64,000 nt of DNA from Isoetes taiwanensis (taxonomy: Eukaryota; Streptophyta; Lycopodiopsida; Isoetales; Isoetaceae): positions 17,124,372 through 17,188,371 of the forward strand of contig JAJEKV010000017.1 in NCBI GenBank assembly GCA_021234155.1. The letters are read 5' to 3'. Position numbers and translations under genes: made by a program. Below, in pieces: positions 56,175-64,000 of the stretch (position 1 is its first letter; each line of letters starts with the position of its first letter). The notes beneath the pieces were generated by a model, which saw only the letters and a list, made by a program, of their open reading frames with translations, searched no databases and was not told the origin of the DNA.

Positions 56175-57658
56175 TGTGACGTTCAAGTACGATATACGGT
56201 CTCAAGACATATACCGTACTGCACCGTCACGCGTACACGCCATTTCAAACGACGTGTACGCCGACATGTAACCAAGCAAGGGCGCCCTAGGGGGCAACTT
56301 GCAAGGGTGCGCACACTTAGCAAAGTGCACACCTTAAGCCTTTAACCCATTAAGGGCAGACCAAGGGTCATGGAAACCCTAAACCTAACTGAGAGCCTAT
56401 GTAAGGTAACCAAACCCTAATTCTTCCCTTTTTGTCCACGAACGTTCCGAGCTCCAGTTCGCGCACCTGAGGAGTCAAATCCAACTCCCAAAATCTGCCC
56501 GTGCGCCCTAGCTCGTCAGATTCTCCTTCCGACCGCATCCCCAAGCAGAACAGCGACATGGACGCATTCGGATCAAGAGGAGTGAACCAGGGATCAGGTA
56601 TTTAGTCGATTTAATAGCCTAAACTGTATTTCAGCCATCGAACCAATAGGTTTAGCCTATTAAATTGCTCTTAGTAGCCATGCAGATCCCCAGACTGACC
56701 CTAACTAAAGAACCTAACTCTATGATATAGATTAGATCTTATTCTTTAGTTCTATGATGATGTGATGGATGGATGTATTGGGAAGGGGGGTAGAGACTTA
56801 AAGGCTAGTAGTTGATGCTCCTAGCTAACCTCCTTAGCACACTGTAGTTTCGGCCTGTGTACAAGAACCACACCTGGTTGTGGGTGAAGGGGCCAGACTG
56901 GCTCAGAAGGAGGTTCGTGTTCTGACTTTTAACCGATCCCTCTGGTGTGTAAAGTCTACCGGGGATCAATGTAGACTAGGTTTAATGGCTTGCCACTGAG
57001 TGTGGGTAAGGCATGGGCTCGACACCCATGGAGTGGTGTTCACTTTCCAGTGGGTTAAGTCGAATAAGGGCAGTGGCCCTCTAGTCACCTTGAGTCAGCA
57101 TGGAGACCTCTGGTGGGAGTGATCCCTACCTGCCCCATCGGAACTGGGGAGATGCAACCCAGGAATAGCCCCTTTGGCTATGCATCCGGCGGGCTACAGT
57201 CAGGTCCCAAGACTCTTCAACCTACTCTGCAAAGTGTGCACAGGAGGGGCAGATGGAGTGGACAACCCTATGCCATGTTCTCATGCCAGCCAAATCCATT
57301 GTCATGAATTCTGTCTGCAATGAACTCTGGAGACCCAAGCCGTCAGTCCTCCCCTGGAGTCGGAGCCTTGGGTAGGAACCCATATGTATTGTGCTGATCT
57401 TTGTCTATGCAGATATTGATGTACCACCCTTCGAGGTGGATATGTGATGATGTTGTATACTGACATGTATGTTACGCTTCCGCAGGCTAGGTAGGCCCTG
57501 AGGGAGACGGGGTAAAATGACCCCTTCATTCTTCCCACTGGAACTCATTACGGTTGCAGTGATATGTGGAGGACCCTGTATCAGCATGGAGCTGGTATGG
57601 GGGATGAACTTCTGTTTGTATACGGTGAGTGCACTGTATACGAGTAGGGGACGTCACA
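56175..57658 (+). repeat. 5' LTR of retroelement B
   Basis: 1,484 bp beginning TGTGACGT and ending ACGTCACA (8-bp terminal inverted repeat, TG...CA). It is followed after one base by TGGTATCAGAGCA, a methionine-tRNA primer-binding site. It contains a 40-nt open segment (56,558-56,597) that ends at CAG/GTA and is shared with the LTR fragment at 43.0 kb. The matching 3' LTR is not in the window, so target duplications cannot be checked. Confidence 0.7.
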
Positions 57659-57659
57659 G

Positions 57660-57672
57660 TGGTATCAGAGCA
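57660..57672 (+). other. primer-binding site of retroelement B
   Basis: TGGTATCAGAGCA directly after the LTR; textbook initiator-Met tRNA complementarity. Confidence 0.85.
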
Positions 57673-57863
57673 ATGTTCTTGGAGACCAAGAGCAAAGCAC
57701 TGACCATGCTCCCAGTAGTACTAACTTGATAGGATCCTCAAACCTCGAAAAATGGGAAATTTTTTTTCTCATTTTTGTAGTATATGCTAAGCTAGTAACA
57801 GTTAAGCGAATTAGAACATAAAAAGACTAAAGTTAGTGAGCCAAAACCTTCAAAAGTAGGATG

Positions 57864-57930
57864 GTCTCACACGTCGCGCCAGGAGCAATAATGAAAAGTT
57901 CATTTTTGAGCTGGGCGCAACATGTGAGAC
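57864..57930. repeat. 67-nt hairpin B1
   Basis: GTCTCACACGTCGCGCC pairs with GGGCGCAACATGTGAGAC (G-U-type differences only at two places). It lies 204 nt after the primer-binding site. Confidence 0.85.
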
Positions 57931-58077
57931 ATTGAGCCAAAAACACCTTGAAAAGTGATGAATTTCAGAAAAGTAACATGGTAATTCGAATTTCAAGCTA
58001 AAAACTAGCTAGATTAGTATGTTACATTCCTAAAAACATGCTTAGAGAGTATAAAATTTGGCATCAAAATCCACCAT

Positions 58078-58144
58078 GTCTCACACGTCGCGCCAGGAGC
58101 AAAAATGAAACTTTCATTATTGATCTGGGCGCAACATATGAGAC
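58078..58144. repeat. 67-nt hairpin B2
   Basis: Near-identical to B1 (GTCTCACACGTCGCGCCAGG ... GGGCGCAACATATGAGAC), starting 214 nt after it. Confidence 0.85.
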
Positions 58145-58244
58145 CATGAGGTTAGAAAGGTCTAAATTAAGCCATGTAATAGGTTAATAAGTGTCTTGGC
58201 TCACCCAAAAGAGTAGTTTGAAATTTGACCTAAAATTGCCCATC

Positions 58245-58253
58245 TATAAATAG
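58245..58253 (+). promoter_or_regulatory. TATA box of leader B
   Basis: TATAAATAG, 129 nt before the gag-like ATG and inside the element, not in its LTR. A C-rich tract follows (58,263-58,289). Confidence 0.6.
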
Positions 58254-58373
58254 ACCTAGGACCACCCCCCTCCCCTTCCCCTCCCCCATTTCTACGTTCT
58301 TCCTTAGAAAAATCGCTCCCCCTTGCTAAGGCGATTTTTGGGCGCCCGACGTCGGATTGACGAGCTGTCAAAT

Positions 58374-59579
58374 ATGGCCCGGACAAAACAAACTGCTAGA
58401 GCTCCTCCAGGTGAAACAACTCCCAGCGCCCTACTCCAAGAGATGCTTCGAGAGCGTCTGTTTCAAAGACAAGAGCAGCCTGCATCAAGCGGGCAACAGA
58501 GTCAGATGAGCACGACGGCAACCCCATCAACCCAGGAGGAGATGAGACAGAAGTGGAGGAGGACGCACACTCCAACGCGGGGACAGAAGTCCTCGACAAT
58601 GAGGAGCCAGATGTGATGCAGAAAGTTTTTGAAGAAATGGAGGAGGAAAAGAAGAAGAAGGAGGAACAAGATCGGGTGGCCGAGGAGCAAGAAGAACAGA
58701 GAGAGTCGACACCCGATCCAACCCAAGAGGAGGAACTAGTGGCGTGGATAAAGAAGCACAAAGCGAAAGAACGCCGCCGAGAGAGGAAGAGAGAAGAGAA
58801 GAAAAGGAAGAGCGACGAAGAGGAAGCCAAAGCAGCAGAGGAGCTGAGAGTGAAGAAGGGAAAGTTCGTGGAGGGAGGCCAAAGAAAACTCAAGAAGGCC
58901 CCATGCTCCAAGGTCGTCATCCTATCCGCATCAGAGTGGCTGCGATAGAAAGTGCTCTCTGCGTGAGGGAAATAACAGGCGGCCAGAAAAAGAGGGTTGC
59001 CACTGGTATTATGCACACGAACCCACAAGTACCGGTTGTGTCTGTCTGTCTTCTGGAGGGTAACCGAATGTGCCAAGGTTGTCCGATAGTAGCAAGCAAC
59101 TCCACCATGACCCCTATGTCCTGTACAGGTATTGAAGACCGAGAAATGTTGGTAACCCGGCAGATCAGGTAGCCTGTGCCCAGCATGCTCCCATGTCTCC
59201 ATGAGAAAGATGAGATCCATATCGGCTGCCACGGAGTTGAGACTGTCCCCCTTCTGCCAAGGGAAGCCTCGACAATTCCATGAGACCACCCGGAGGCATA
59301 ATTCCTATTTGTCAGCAGTCGTGGCAGACAGTACCTGACCCAGAGCAGCCCGAGCAGGCGCAGAAGCCCCCACCATACCCGACGTGGGATAGACACAAAG
59401 CACCGCGGCCAGCCCGAGAGGCGTATGTGATAGACCCCATCAAGGTCTACGAGAAGAAGATGCGGGAGCACAATGCCTATATGAAGAAGTGGGAGGATTA
59501 CAACTCCTATTACCAGCAACACCGAGTAAGAACGATCGAAGGGGGATATTCGACCAGTGATGACTTTATCATCCTCTAG
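58374..59579 (+). pseudogene. gag-like ORF starting with a histone H3-tail sequence
   Basis: The ORF begins MARTKQTAR, identical to the first nine residues of the histone H3 precursor, then diverges (APPGETTPSALLQEM). A Gln/Ser-rich stretch follows. After a shift near 58,540 comes a long charged coiled-coil-like part (EEMEEEKKKKEEQDRVAEEQ and AKERRRERKREEKKRK) to about 58,895. An antisense LINE fragment interrupts it, and a Pro/Tyr-rich part resumes (PPPYPTWDRH, VYEKKMREHNAYMKKWEDY), ending at 59,579. Position after LTR and primer site points to gag. No histone fold is present, so it is not a histone gene. No capsid or zinc-knuckle motif is seen. Confidence 0.6.
58900..59300 (-). mobile_element. 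LINE endonuclease-domain fragment, antisense
   Basis: Minus-strand frame: VSWNCRGFPWQKGD, IFLMETWEHAGH, GYQHFSVFN, GGVACYYR, LFLAACYFPHAES, the start of an APE-type LINE endonuclease. It stops before the GDFN and SDH motifs. It splits the gag-like ORF. It lacks a LINE 3' end, so it did not arrive as an ordinary 5'-truncated insertion. Confidence 0.75.
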
Positions 59580-59814
59580 CTGCTTCTAAACTATAGAAAT
59601 GAACATAAAGGCAGGTTGAGGAGGAGAGAGACGCTTGGAGATGACGTCAGCAATCAGCGCCATTTTTCTTGATTTGTTTGTCCTATTCGATTCAAACTAT
59701 TTTCTTGATCTTTCTGTGCTAATTTCTACTACTCTTTGAAGAAATTGGAAGATTCAGTGTGCCAGCCTTGTAGGGGCTAGCAATCCACATGTTTCCCCTC
59801 ACCTTTTCCTATCG

Positions 59815-60111
59815 ATGGACATCAATATCTTCACAATTATCAAGCACAATGGCAGATTAACCTGTGGTTTTTTAAAGGGAACACCGGTGGATCTTTGGAA
59901 CTCTCTGATTACAAATCAGTACTTCCCCCAAGAGCTCTTCACCCCTGAATACTCCTTTGTTCCGAGTTCAGTAGAATTCGAAGTCGAAATTGTTGATTCC
60001 TGGTTACAAGAATTCATTGGTAGAAAAGAAGTGTCGGCTTCAGGTATTTTTCATGTGCATTGTGATTGGAGCGACTCTAAAATTGTGGTAAAGGTATTTT
60101 CTGAGCAATGA
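59815..60111 (+). CDS. short ORF upstream of LINE ORF1
   Basis: 98 residues (MDINIFTIIKHNG to VVKVFSEQ). I do not recognise a family. It has Trp/Phe-rich hydrophobic stretches (DLWNSLITNQYFP) and no signal or zinc motif. It lies in the LINE leader, 170 nt before ORF1. It may be an upstream ORF or the eroded start of a longer ORF1. Confidence 0.4.
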   Translation: MDINIFTIIKHNGRLTCGFLKGTPVDLWNSLITNQYFPQELFTPEYSFVPSSVEFEVEIVDSWLQEFIGRKEVSASGIFHVHCDWSDSKIVVKVFSEQ

Positions 60112-60280
60112 TTCATCCTCTTGTGCCGTTTCCCTGTCGTTTTGGCCTTGAACTTGGCTCTCCAGCTTCCTTTTTCTGAATTTTCTCATCCTCTGTTTCT
60201 TTTTCGGCCCCTTGTTTTCCCCTCCTGCTCTTCCGCACGTTTTCAATTTGCTTTTGTAGTTTCCACCTGATTCTTTACGG

Positions 60281-62764
60281 ATGGAGCTTATAAGCAAAAA
60301 TTACCCTAAATTTCTTTCAATTCTTCACGCCTTTGCTGATCTTGAGCCCTCTGCGCGCGCTGATCTCCTTAAACAGCTAAGGTCCTTTCAAGAAAATCCA
60401 AAAACATTTATTTTTTTTGGTGACTTTGCTAACTCTTTCTCTGGACAGTCAGACAATTCAATGGATCCCCTCTCTTTCAAGGTTCCATGCTGGGATAATT
60501 TGTCTAAGGACCCGGACTTCAGAGGCCAACTACCATGCATGGACCAGAATCTTCAAATTCCTGTTCCCTATGGAGAAAAGAGGCCGGAACAGCAGAAATG
60601 CTCGGATGTTTCTCTCAAGAATGCTCTTGGAACAATTCGGTCTTTCAATCCTCCTTTCACAAGGAAAGCTGAAACTTTTAAGGGTATTTCCCTGGATCTC
60701 CCCTCTGTTCATGCTAAATTGAGTTCTTTTCATGAGTCGGCTGTTGTTGTTAAAGTCAATAAACATGGCATCAAACTTGATAAATTATGGGCTTTCTGTT
60801 TGAATCTGCATAAAGGAATCCTCATTAATGCTGTTTATTGGCTTCATTCTCCTTTTATCATGATTGAGTGTGGTAATAGACGATCTGCAAATCTTCTACT
60901 CAACCATGGTCCCCTGGCTCTTGAATCCTTCCAAATTACTTTCCTCAAATGGGATCCTAAATTTGAAGTCACTAATTTGGATAAACTGTGTGTGGCTTCG
61001 ACAACTCTTCACGGCCTTAATCCTATTTACTGGAATGAAGACTGCCTTAAATTACTGTTTGGATCAATTGGCTCGTACATATGCACGGAATATTCTCCTT
61101 ACAAACCCCCAAGATCTATTGTTCAAATTGATATATCCAAGGAAGTTCCAGTCCAAATCCCCTTCCTTGATGTCTTTGGCCAAAAAACCTCCCTTCCCTT
61201 AAGGTGGTCTGGTCTGCCCCCTCACTGTCAAAATTGCAGGGTAAGGCACTTTTGGTATGAATCTTGCAAAGAATTATCACCTTCTACTGATATGAATGAC
61301 AGATCTATGTCCAAGCTGACTGACAACAGAGAAGTCAATGATAATAATATAGTCAATCAAAAAGTCAACTCGCTGGTCAAAAACAGCATGGGAGTCAGTG
61401 CACAACAGATGGATCAAAATTCTAGGATGCATGCTTCTCATCATGATGCCTCAAACAAAATCAGTGATATTGGATTTCCAGATATTATCTCGAAAGATAA
61501 TAGATTCCAGTGGACTAAAGTCAATGGCAGCTATAAAAGAATCCAAAGAAAGAAGAAGGTGAGGGATTCTCAAGATAACATTGCAACCTCTACAACTACT
61601 GCTAAGAAACATGATCAAGTCTTCTCCCTTACTGAAAAGGGTTCTTCACAACAAATTAAGGTGTTGCACAAGGCTGCAACAGTGGACAAAAAAACAGATA
61701 AGGTCAGCAGTCTTCATGAGACCTTAAATAAGATTATTTTGGAAGCCAAAACCTCTGGCGGAAAAAATGAGATCTCTCTCTCATTTAACTCTGAAAAGGG
61801 TAAGAGTGGTTCATTAAGCAAGAAAAGCAGACATGGCAAGGTCTTCCAGCCAAAAAGTTCAAACAGTAGCCAACTGCTCAGTGATGAAATTGATCCTAGA
61901 GACACTTTGGTGGAGATTGTACCTGCTCCAGCCCCAACCTCTGTTTGTAATAACTTCAAGGTAGCTGATAAGGTGGACAGTCCTCCTCATGTCAACTCAA
62001 TTGACTGCTCCAATCAAGCAATTGGTAATACCAACCAATTTCAGGTATTAGCTAACCTTAACTCTGAGTTAGATATGGATGTAATTTTGAGCAATTCCCA
62101 TGACCTCTCAAACAAAAATTGTCTTTCTCCTATTATTGATATTTCTCCTGTCTTTGATCCTTTTCTTCCCCCACACTCCACTATTGCTGATGACATTGCT
62201 GAGCAATTAGCTTCCTTGCAAGAAGGTCTCAACTCTCAATCTCAGCAGACTTGCCTTTGGAATTTAATGGATAAAGAAATTGTACAAGATACTCCAGATA
62301 GAGACATGATTTCTCAAGACAAAGGCCAAGACATTTTTGAAGAGACTTCCAAGCTTAGAGATACTGGCAATTTACAGGAATCTCAAGAAATGGTCACCAC
62401 TTTATCAGGTCAGATTTCTTCACCTCATGACTGTTTTTTGGTTGAACCTGTCAATAATTTGGACCATTCTCCTCCAATAAATAAAATGTTTGAATTTATC
62501 CCTGGGGGAGCTTTTGAGGATAGTGATGTTGATTTGGATGCTGATATAGATAAAGAGAATTGGGAGGGAGATAAGTTTCTTGTTGAGTGCCCTCCTCCTC
62601 AGGTTATCTCCAAATCTATCTCTTCTCGGACTAAGAATTTAGCTAAGTCCAAAAACTATGACACCCCCCTGGCTGAGCTCATTAATCTGCATAATACTCC
62701 AGCTGCTAATACTAGAAGTAAGGTTAAGAAGGGAAAAGGAAAAAAGAAACTTCATAGACACTGA
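60281..62764 (+). CDS. LINE ORF1 protein (DUF4283-type RNA-binding)
   Basis: 827 residues, no interruption. ORF1 proteins coat LINE RNA. Residues about 140-235 form a DUF4283-like RRM-related domain (VVVKVNKHGIKLDKLWAFCL, PFIMIECGNRRSANLLLNHG, FLKWDPKF). About residues 300-325 hold SLPLRWSGLPPHCQNC and an altered zinc knuckle (C..C...H.....C). The remaining 500 residues are Ser/Asn/Lys-rich and poorly structured, ending in a very basic KVKKGKGKKKLHRH. The start was chosen as the first ATG of the open frame. ORF2 starts 45 nt downstream, so the element is bicistronic. Confidence 0.85.
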   Translation: MELISKNYPKFLSILHAFADLEPSARADLLKQLRSFQENPKTFIFFGDFANSFSGQSDNSMDPLSFKVPCWDNLSKDPDFRGQLPCMDQNLQIPVPYGEKRPEQQKCSDVSLKNALGTIRSFNPPFTRKAETFKGISLDLPSVHAKLSSFHESAVVVKVNKHGIKLDKLWAFCLNLHKGILINAVYWLHSPFIMIECGNRRSANLLLNHGPLALESFQITFLKWDPKFEVTNLDKLCVASTTLHGLNPIYWNEDCLKLLFGSIGSYICTEYSPYKPPRSIVQIDISKEVPVQIPFLDVFGQKTSLPLRWSGLPPHCQNCRVRHFWYESCKELSPSTDMNDRSMSKLTDNREVNDNNIVNQKVNSLVKNSMGVSAQQMDQNSRMHASHHDASNKISDIGFPDIISKDNRFQWTKVNGSYKRIQRKKKVRDSQDNIATSTTTAKKHDQVFSLTEKGSSQQIKVLHKAATVDKKTDKVSSLHETLNKIILEAKTSGGKNEISLSFNSEKGKSGSLSKKSRHGKVFQPKSSNSSQLLSDEIDPRDTLVEIVPAPAPTSVCNNFKVADKVDSPPHVNSIDCSNQAIGNTNQFQVLANLNSELDMDVILSNSHDLSNKNCLSPIIDISPVFDPFLPPHSTIADDIAEQLASLQEGLNSQSQQTCLWNLMDKEIVQDTPDRDMISQDKGQDIFEETSKLRDTGNLQESQEMVTTLSGQISSPHDCFLVEPVNNLDHSPPINKMFEFIPGGAFEDSDVDLDADIDKENWEGDKFLVECPPPQVISKSISSRTKNLAKSKNYDTPLAELINLHNTPAANTRSKVKKGKGKKKLHRH

Positions 62765-62808
62765 ACCTTTGATTTCCTTTTTCTCTCTGATCCTCCCTGG
62801 TTTTTTCT

Positions 62809-64000
62809 ATGAAGATTCTTTCTTGGAATGTAAGGGGAATCAAGGGCCCTATCAAAAGAAGGAGAGCTATCTCCCAAATTAGGAGCTATAATGCTGACAT
62901 CATTATGCTCCAGGAAGTTAAGCTTCCTAAATTCGAAATCTCCAATCTTGGTGATTGGATTTTCCCTGGTGCCTTTTCCACCTGGATTGAAGCCTCTGGT
63001 AGAAGTGGGGGTATTATCATGATCTGGAGAAACCTGAAACAGCTTTCTTTCTTTAATTCCCCCTCCAAGATGTGGCAAGGTGTTACCTTTGAATTTCAGG
63101 ACTCGACTTTTGGAGTGATTAATGTATATGCCTCCACTAACCCCAAAGATAGAGAATTACTCTGGACTGAAATTAACCTTTGGTTGCAGAATAATCCTAT
63201 TTCAGACTGGATTATTGGGGGTGATTTTAACAATACTCCTGATTGGAACATGAAGCTTGGCAACAAAATTAATATGTCCATTCCAGAGAGAAATAATTGG
63301 GAGTCTCTAATATCTGACAATGCTTTGATCTATGTTCCCTCTTCCACTGCCTCATATACCTGGTCTAATAAACAAAAGGGGGACAAAAGAGTTTTTTGTG
63401 CCCTTGATAGGTACTATGTCTGTAGCCCAAACTCCTCTCTCTGGGACAACTGCTTTGTTACTAGTGATGAAGGCAATATTATCTCAGATCACCAGCCCCA
63501 ATTCCTTTGCACAAAGCAGTTAACTCAAATTCCCAGAGAAGGTAATGTCCCCTACAAATTTAACTGTGCTTTGCTTGAGAATGATTCCTTTGTGAAAGAC
63601 TTTAGGGAATTCTATTTGCAAATTTCTGAAGAGAGAAACCAGCACTCCATGAAAAGATTTTATGGCAGAATTAAGAAGATCAAAAGCTGGATAAAAGATT
63701 GGTCAAAAAGCAAGCATTTGTCCAAGATCAATGAGAAGGAGCAGTTGCTTTCCAAAATGAGGGATATTAGATCTCTTCTTCAGGATGATCCTTATAATTT
63801 AAACCTACAAATTGGGGAAGAGCTCTTGGAAAACTATTTGAAGAGTATTGAGGAAGTGGAAGCTAAGAGTTCAACTATAAAGTGTAAAATTAAATTCAGC
63901 AAGGATATGGACTGTGGCAGTTCTAGATTTTTCTTCAAAATGGCTAAAGTCAGGCTCCTAAGGAACTCCATCACTCAGGTTAGAACTGATACAGGGTTGT
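62809..64000 (+). CDS. LINE ORF2, endonuclease part (partial at window end)
   Basis: Open for 397 codons to the end of the window. ORF2 nicks target DNA and reverse-transcribes the LINE RNA. All APE-endonuclease motifs are present: KILSWNVRGIKGP (Asn), IIMLQEVK (Glu), GGIIMIWRN, VINVYAS, WIIGGDFNNTP (Asp and Asn), CALDRYYV (Asp) and IISDHQPQ (Asp-His). A coiled linker with SRFFFKMAKVR follows; the reverse-transcriptase domain would start just beyond the window. Intact so far. Confidence 0.9.
   Translation, partial: MKILSWNVRGIKGPIKRRRAISQIRSYNADIIMLQEVKLPKFEISNLGDWIFPGAFSTWIEASGRSGGIIMIWRNLKQLSFFNSPSKMWQGVTFEFQDSTFGVINVYASTNPKDRELLWTEINLWLQNNPISDWIIGGDFNNTPDWNMKLGNKINMSIPERNNWESLISDNALIYVPSSTASYTWSNKQKGDKRVFCALDRYYVCSPNSSLWDNCFVTSDEGNIISDHQPQFLCTKQLTQIPREGNVPYKFNCALLENDSFVKDFREFYLQISEERNQHSMKRFYGRIKKIKSWIKDWSKSKHLSKINEKEQLLSKMRDIRSLLQDDPYNLNLQIGEELLENYLKSIEEVEAKSSTIKCKIKFSKDMDCGSSRFFFKMAKVRLLRNSITQVRTDTGL

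Larger units (their letters stand above)
59600..64000 (+). mobile_element. young APE-type LINE, 5' complete or nearly so, continues beyond window
   Basis: After the gag remnant ends, a non-coding leader (about 59,600-59,814) precedes three consecutive plus-strand frames: a 98-residue frame, ORF1 (827 residues) and ORF2 (open to the window end). The uninterrupted frames indicate a recent insertion. The 5' border is uncertain by some tens of bases. Confidence 0.8.

Noticed and set aside
58374-58616. A histone H3 gene, suggested by the MARTKQTAR start
   Set aside because: Similarity ends after nine residues; no histone fold follows, and an LTR and primer-binding site lie upstream.
58396-59289. 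A single 297-residue minus-strand protein
   Set aside because: Only its first 130 residues are a LINE endonuclease; the rest is the antisense of the Glu/Lys-rich gag-like ORF, giving Ser/Phe/Leu runs.

Overview
The window looks like nuclear DNA of a land plant with a large, repeat-rich genome. The evidence is spliceosomal introns with GT/AG borders, a PLS-type pentatricopeptide repeat (PPR) gene, chloroplast-type host genes (a DUF1499 protein and a DnaJ-type zinc-finger protein), trihelix and DUF630 fragments, and a dense nest of plant Ty1/copia, LTR, LINE, Harbinger, hAT and pogo-like elements. A fern or another non-flowering plant would fit, but the sequence alone does not fix the taxon.

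Layout. 0-5.2 kb: LINE tail, WRNIP1/MgsA-like ATPase remnant, a PPR scrap and dispersed repeats. 5.17-10.79 kb: a complete minus-strand Ty1/copia element with both LTRs and a perfect 5-bp target duplication, inserted in an older minus-strand LINE (10.8-13.4 kb) that also holds a plus-strand LINE tail. 13.5-14.1 kb: trihelix remnant. 15.6-16.8 kb: a GATTC-type degenerate satellite. 19.79-31.12 kb: a Harbinger element (transposase plus Myb-like gene, TAA duplication). It is split by an 8.07-kb element with 24-bp inverted ends (21,256-29,329) that carries two convergent genes: a DDE-transposase-like gene of an uncharacterised family and a RING plus FCP1/HAD-phosphatase-like gene. 31.46-34.28 kb: small DnaJ-zinc-finger gene (minus) and PPR gene (plus). 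38.54-39.71 kb: four-exon DUF1499 gene. 40.3-42.3 kb: pogo/CENP-B-like transposase lacking its catalytic core. 42.8-45.1 kb: LTR fragment and LINE 3' half. 45-53.9 kb: mostly decayed sequence with a DUF630 remnant. 53.9-55.7 kb: hAT fragment and retroelement leader A. 56.2-59.6 kb: LTR, primer-binding site and leader B, with a gag-like ORF that begins with the histone H3 tail sequence. 59.6 kb to the end: a young LINE with intact ORF1 and open ORF2.

Three things stand out. (1) Two retroelement leaders (A at 54.9 kb, B at 57.9 kb) share one architecture: two 67-nt hairpins 212-214 nt apart, then a TATA box, then an ORF starting with an H3-tail-like peptide. (2) The 8-kb two-gene inverted-repeat element appears to be a little-described transposon that carries a phosphatase-like gene. 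(3) The DnaJ-type gene and the DUF1499 gene share a duplicated head-to-head upstream region, as if one bidirectional promoter had been copied and each copy had kept only one of its genes.

Several frame breaks sit at homopolymers, so some pseudogene calls may reflect base-calling errors. All calls were made by reading the sequence; no database search was run.
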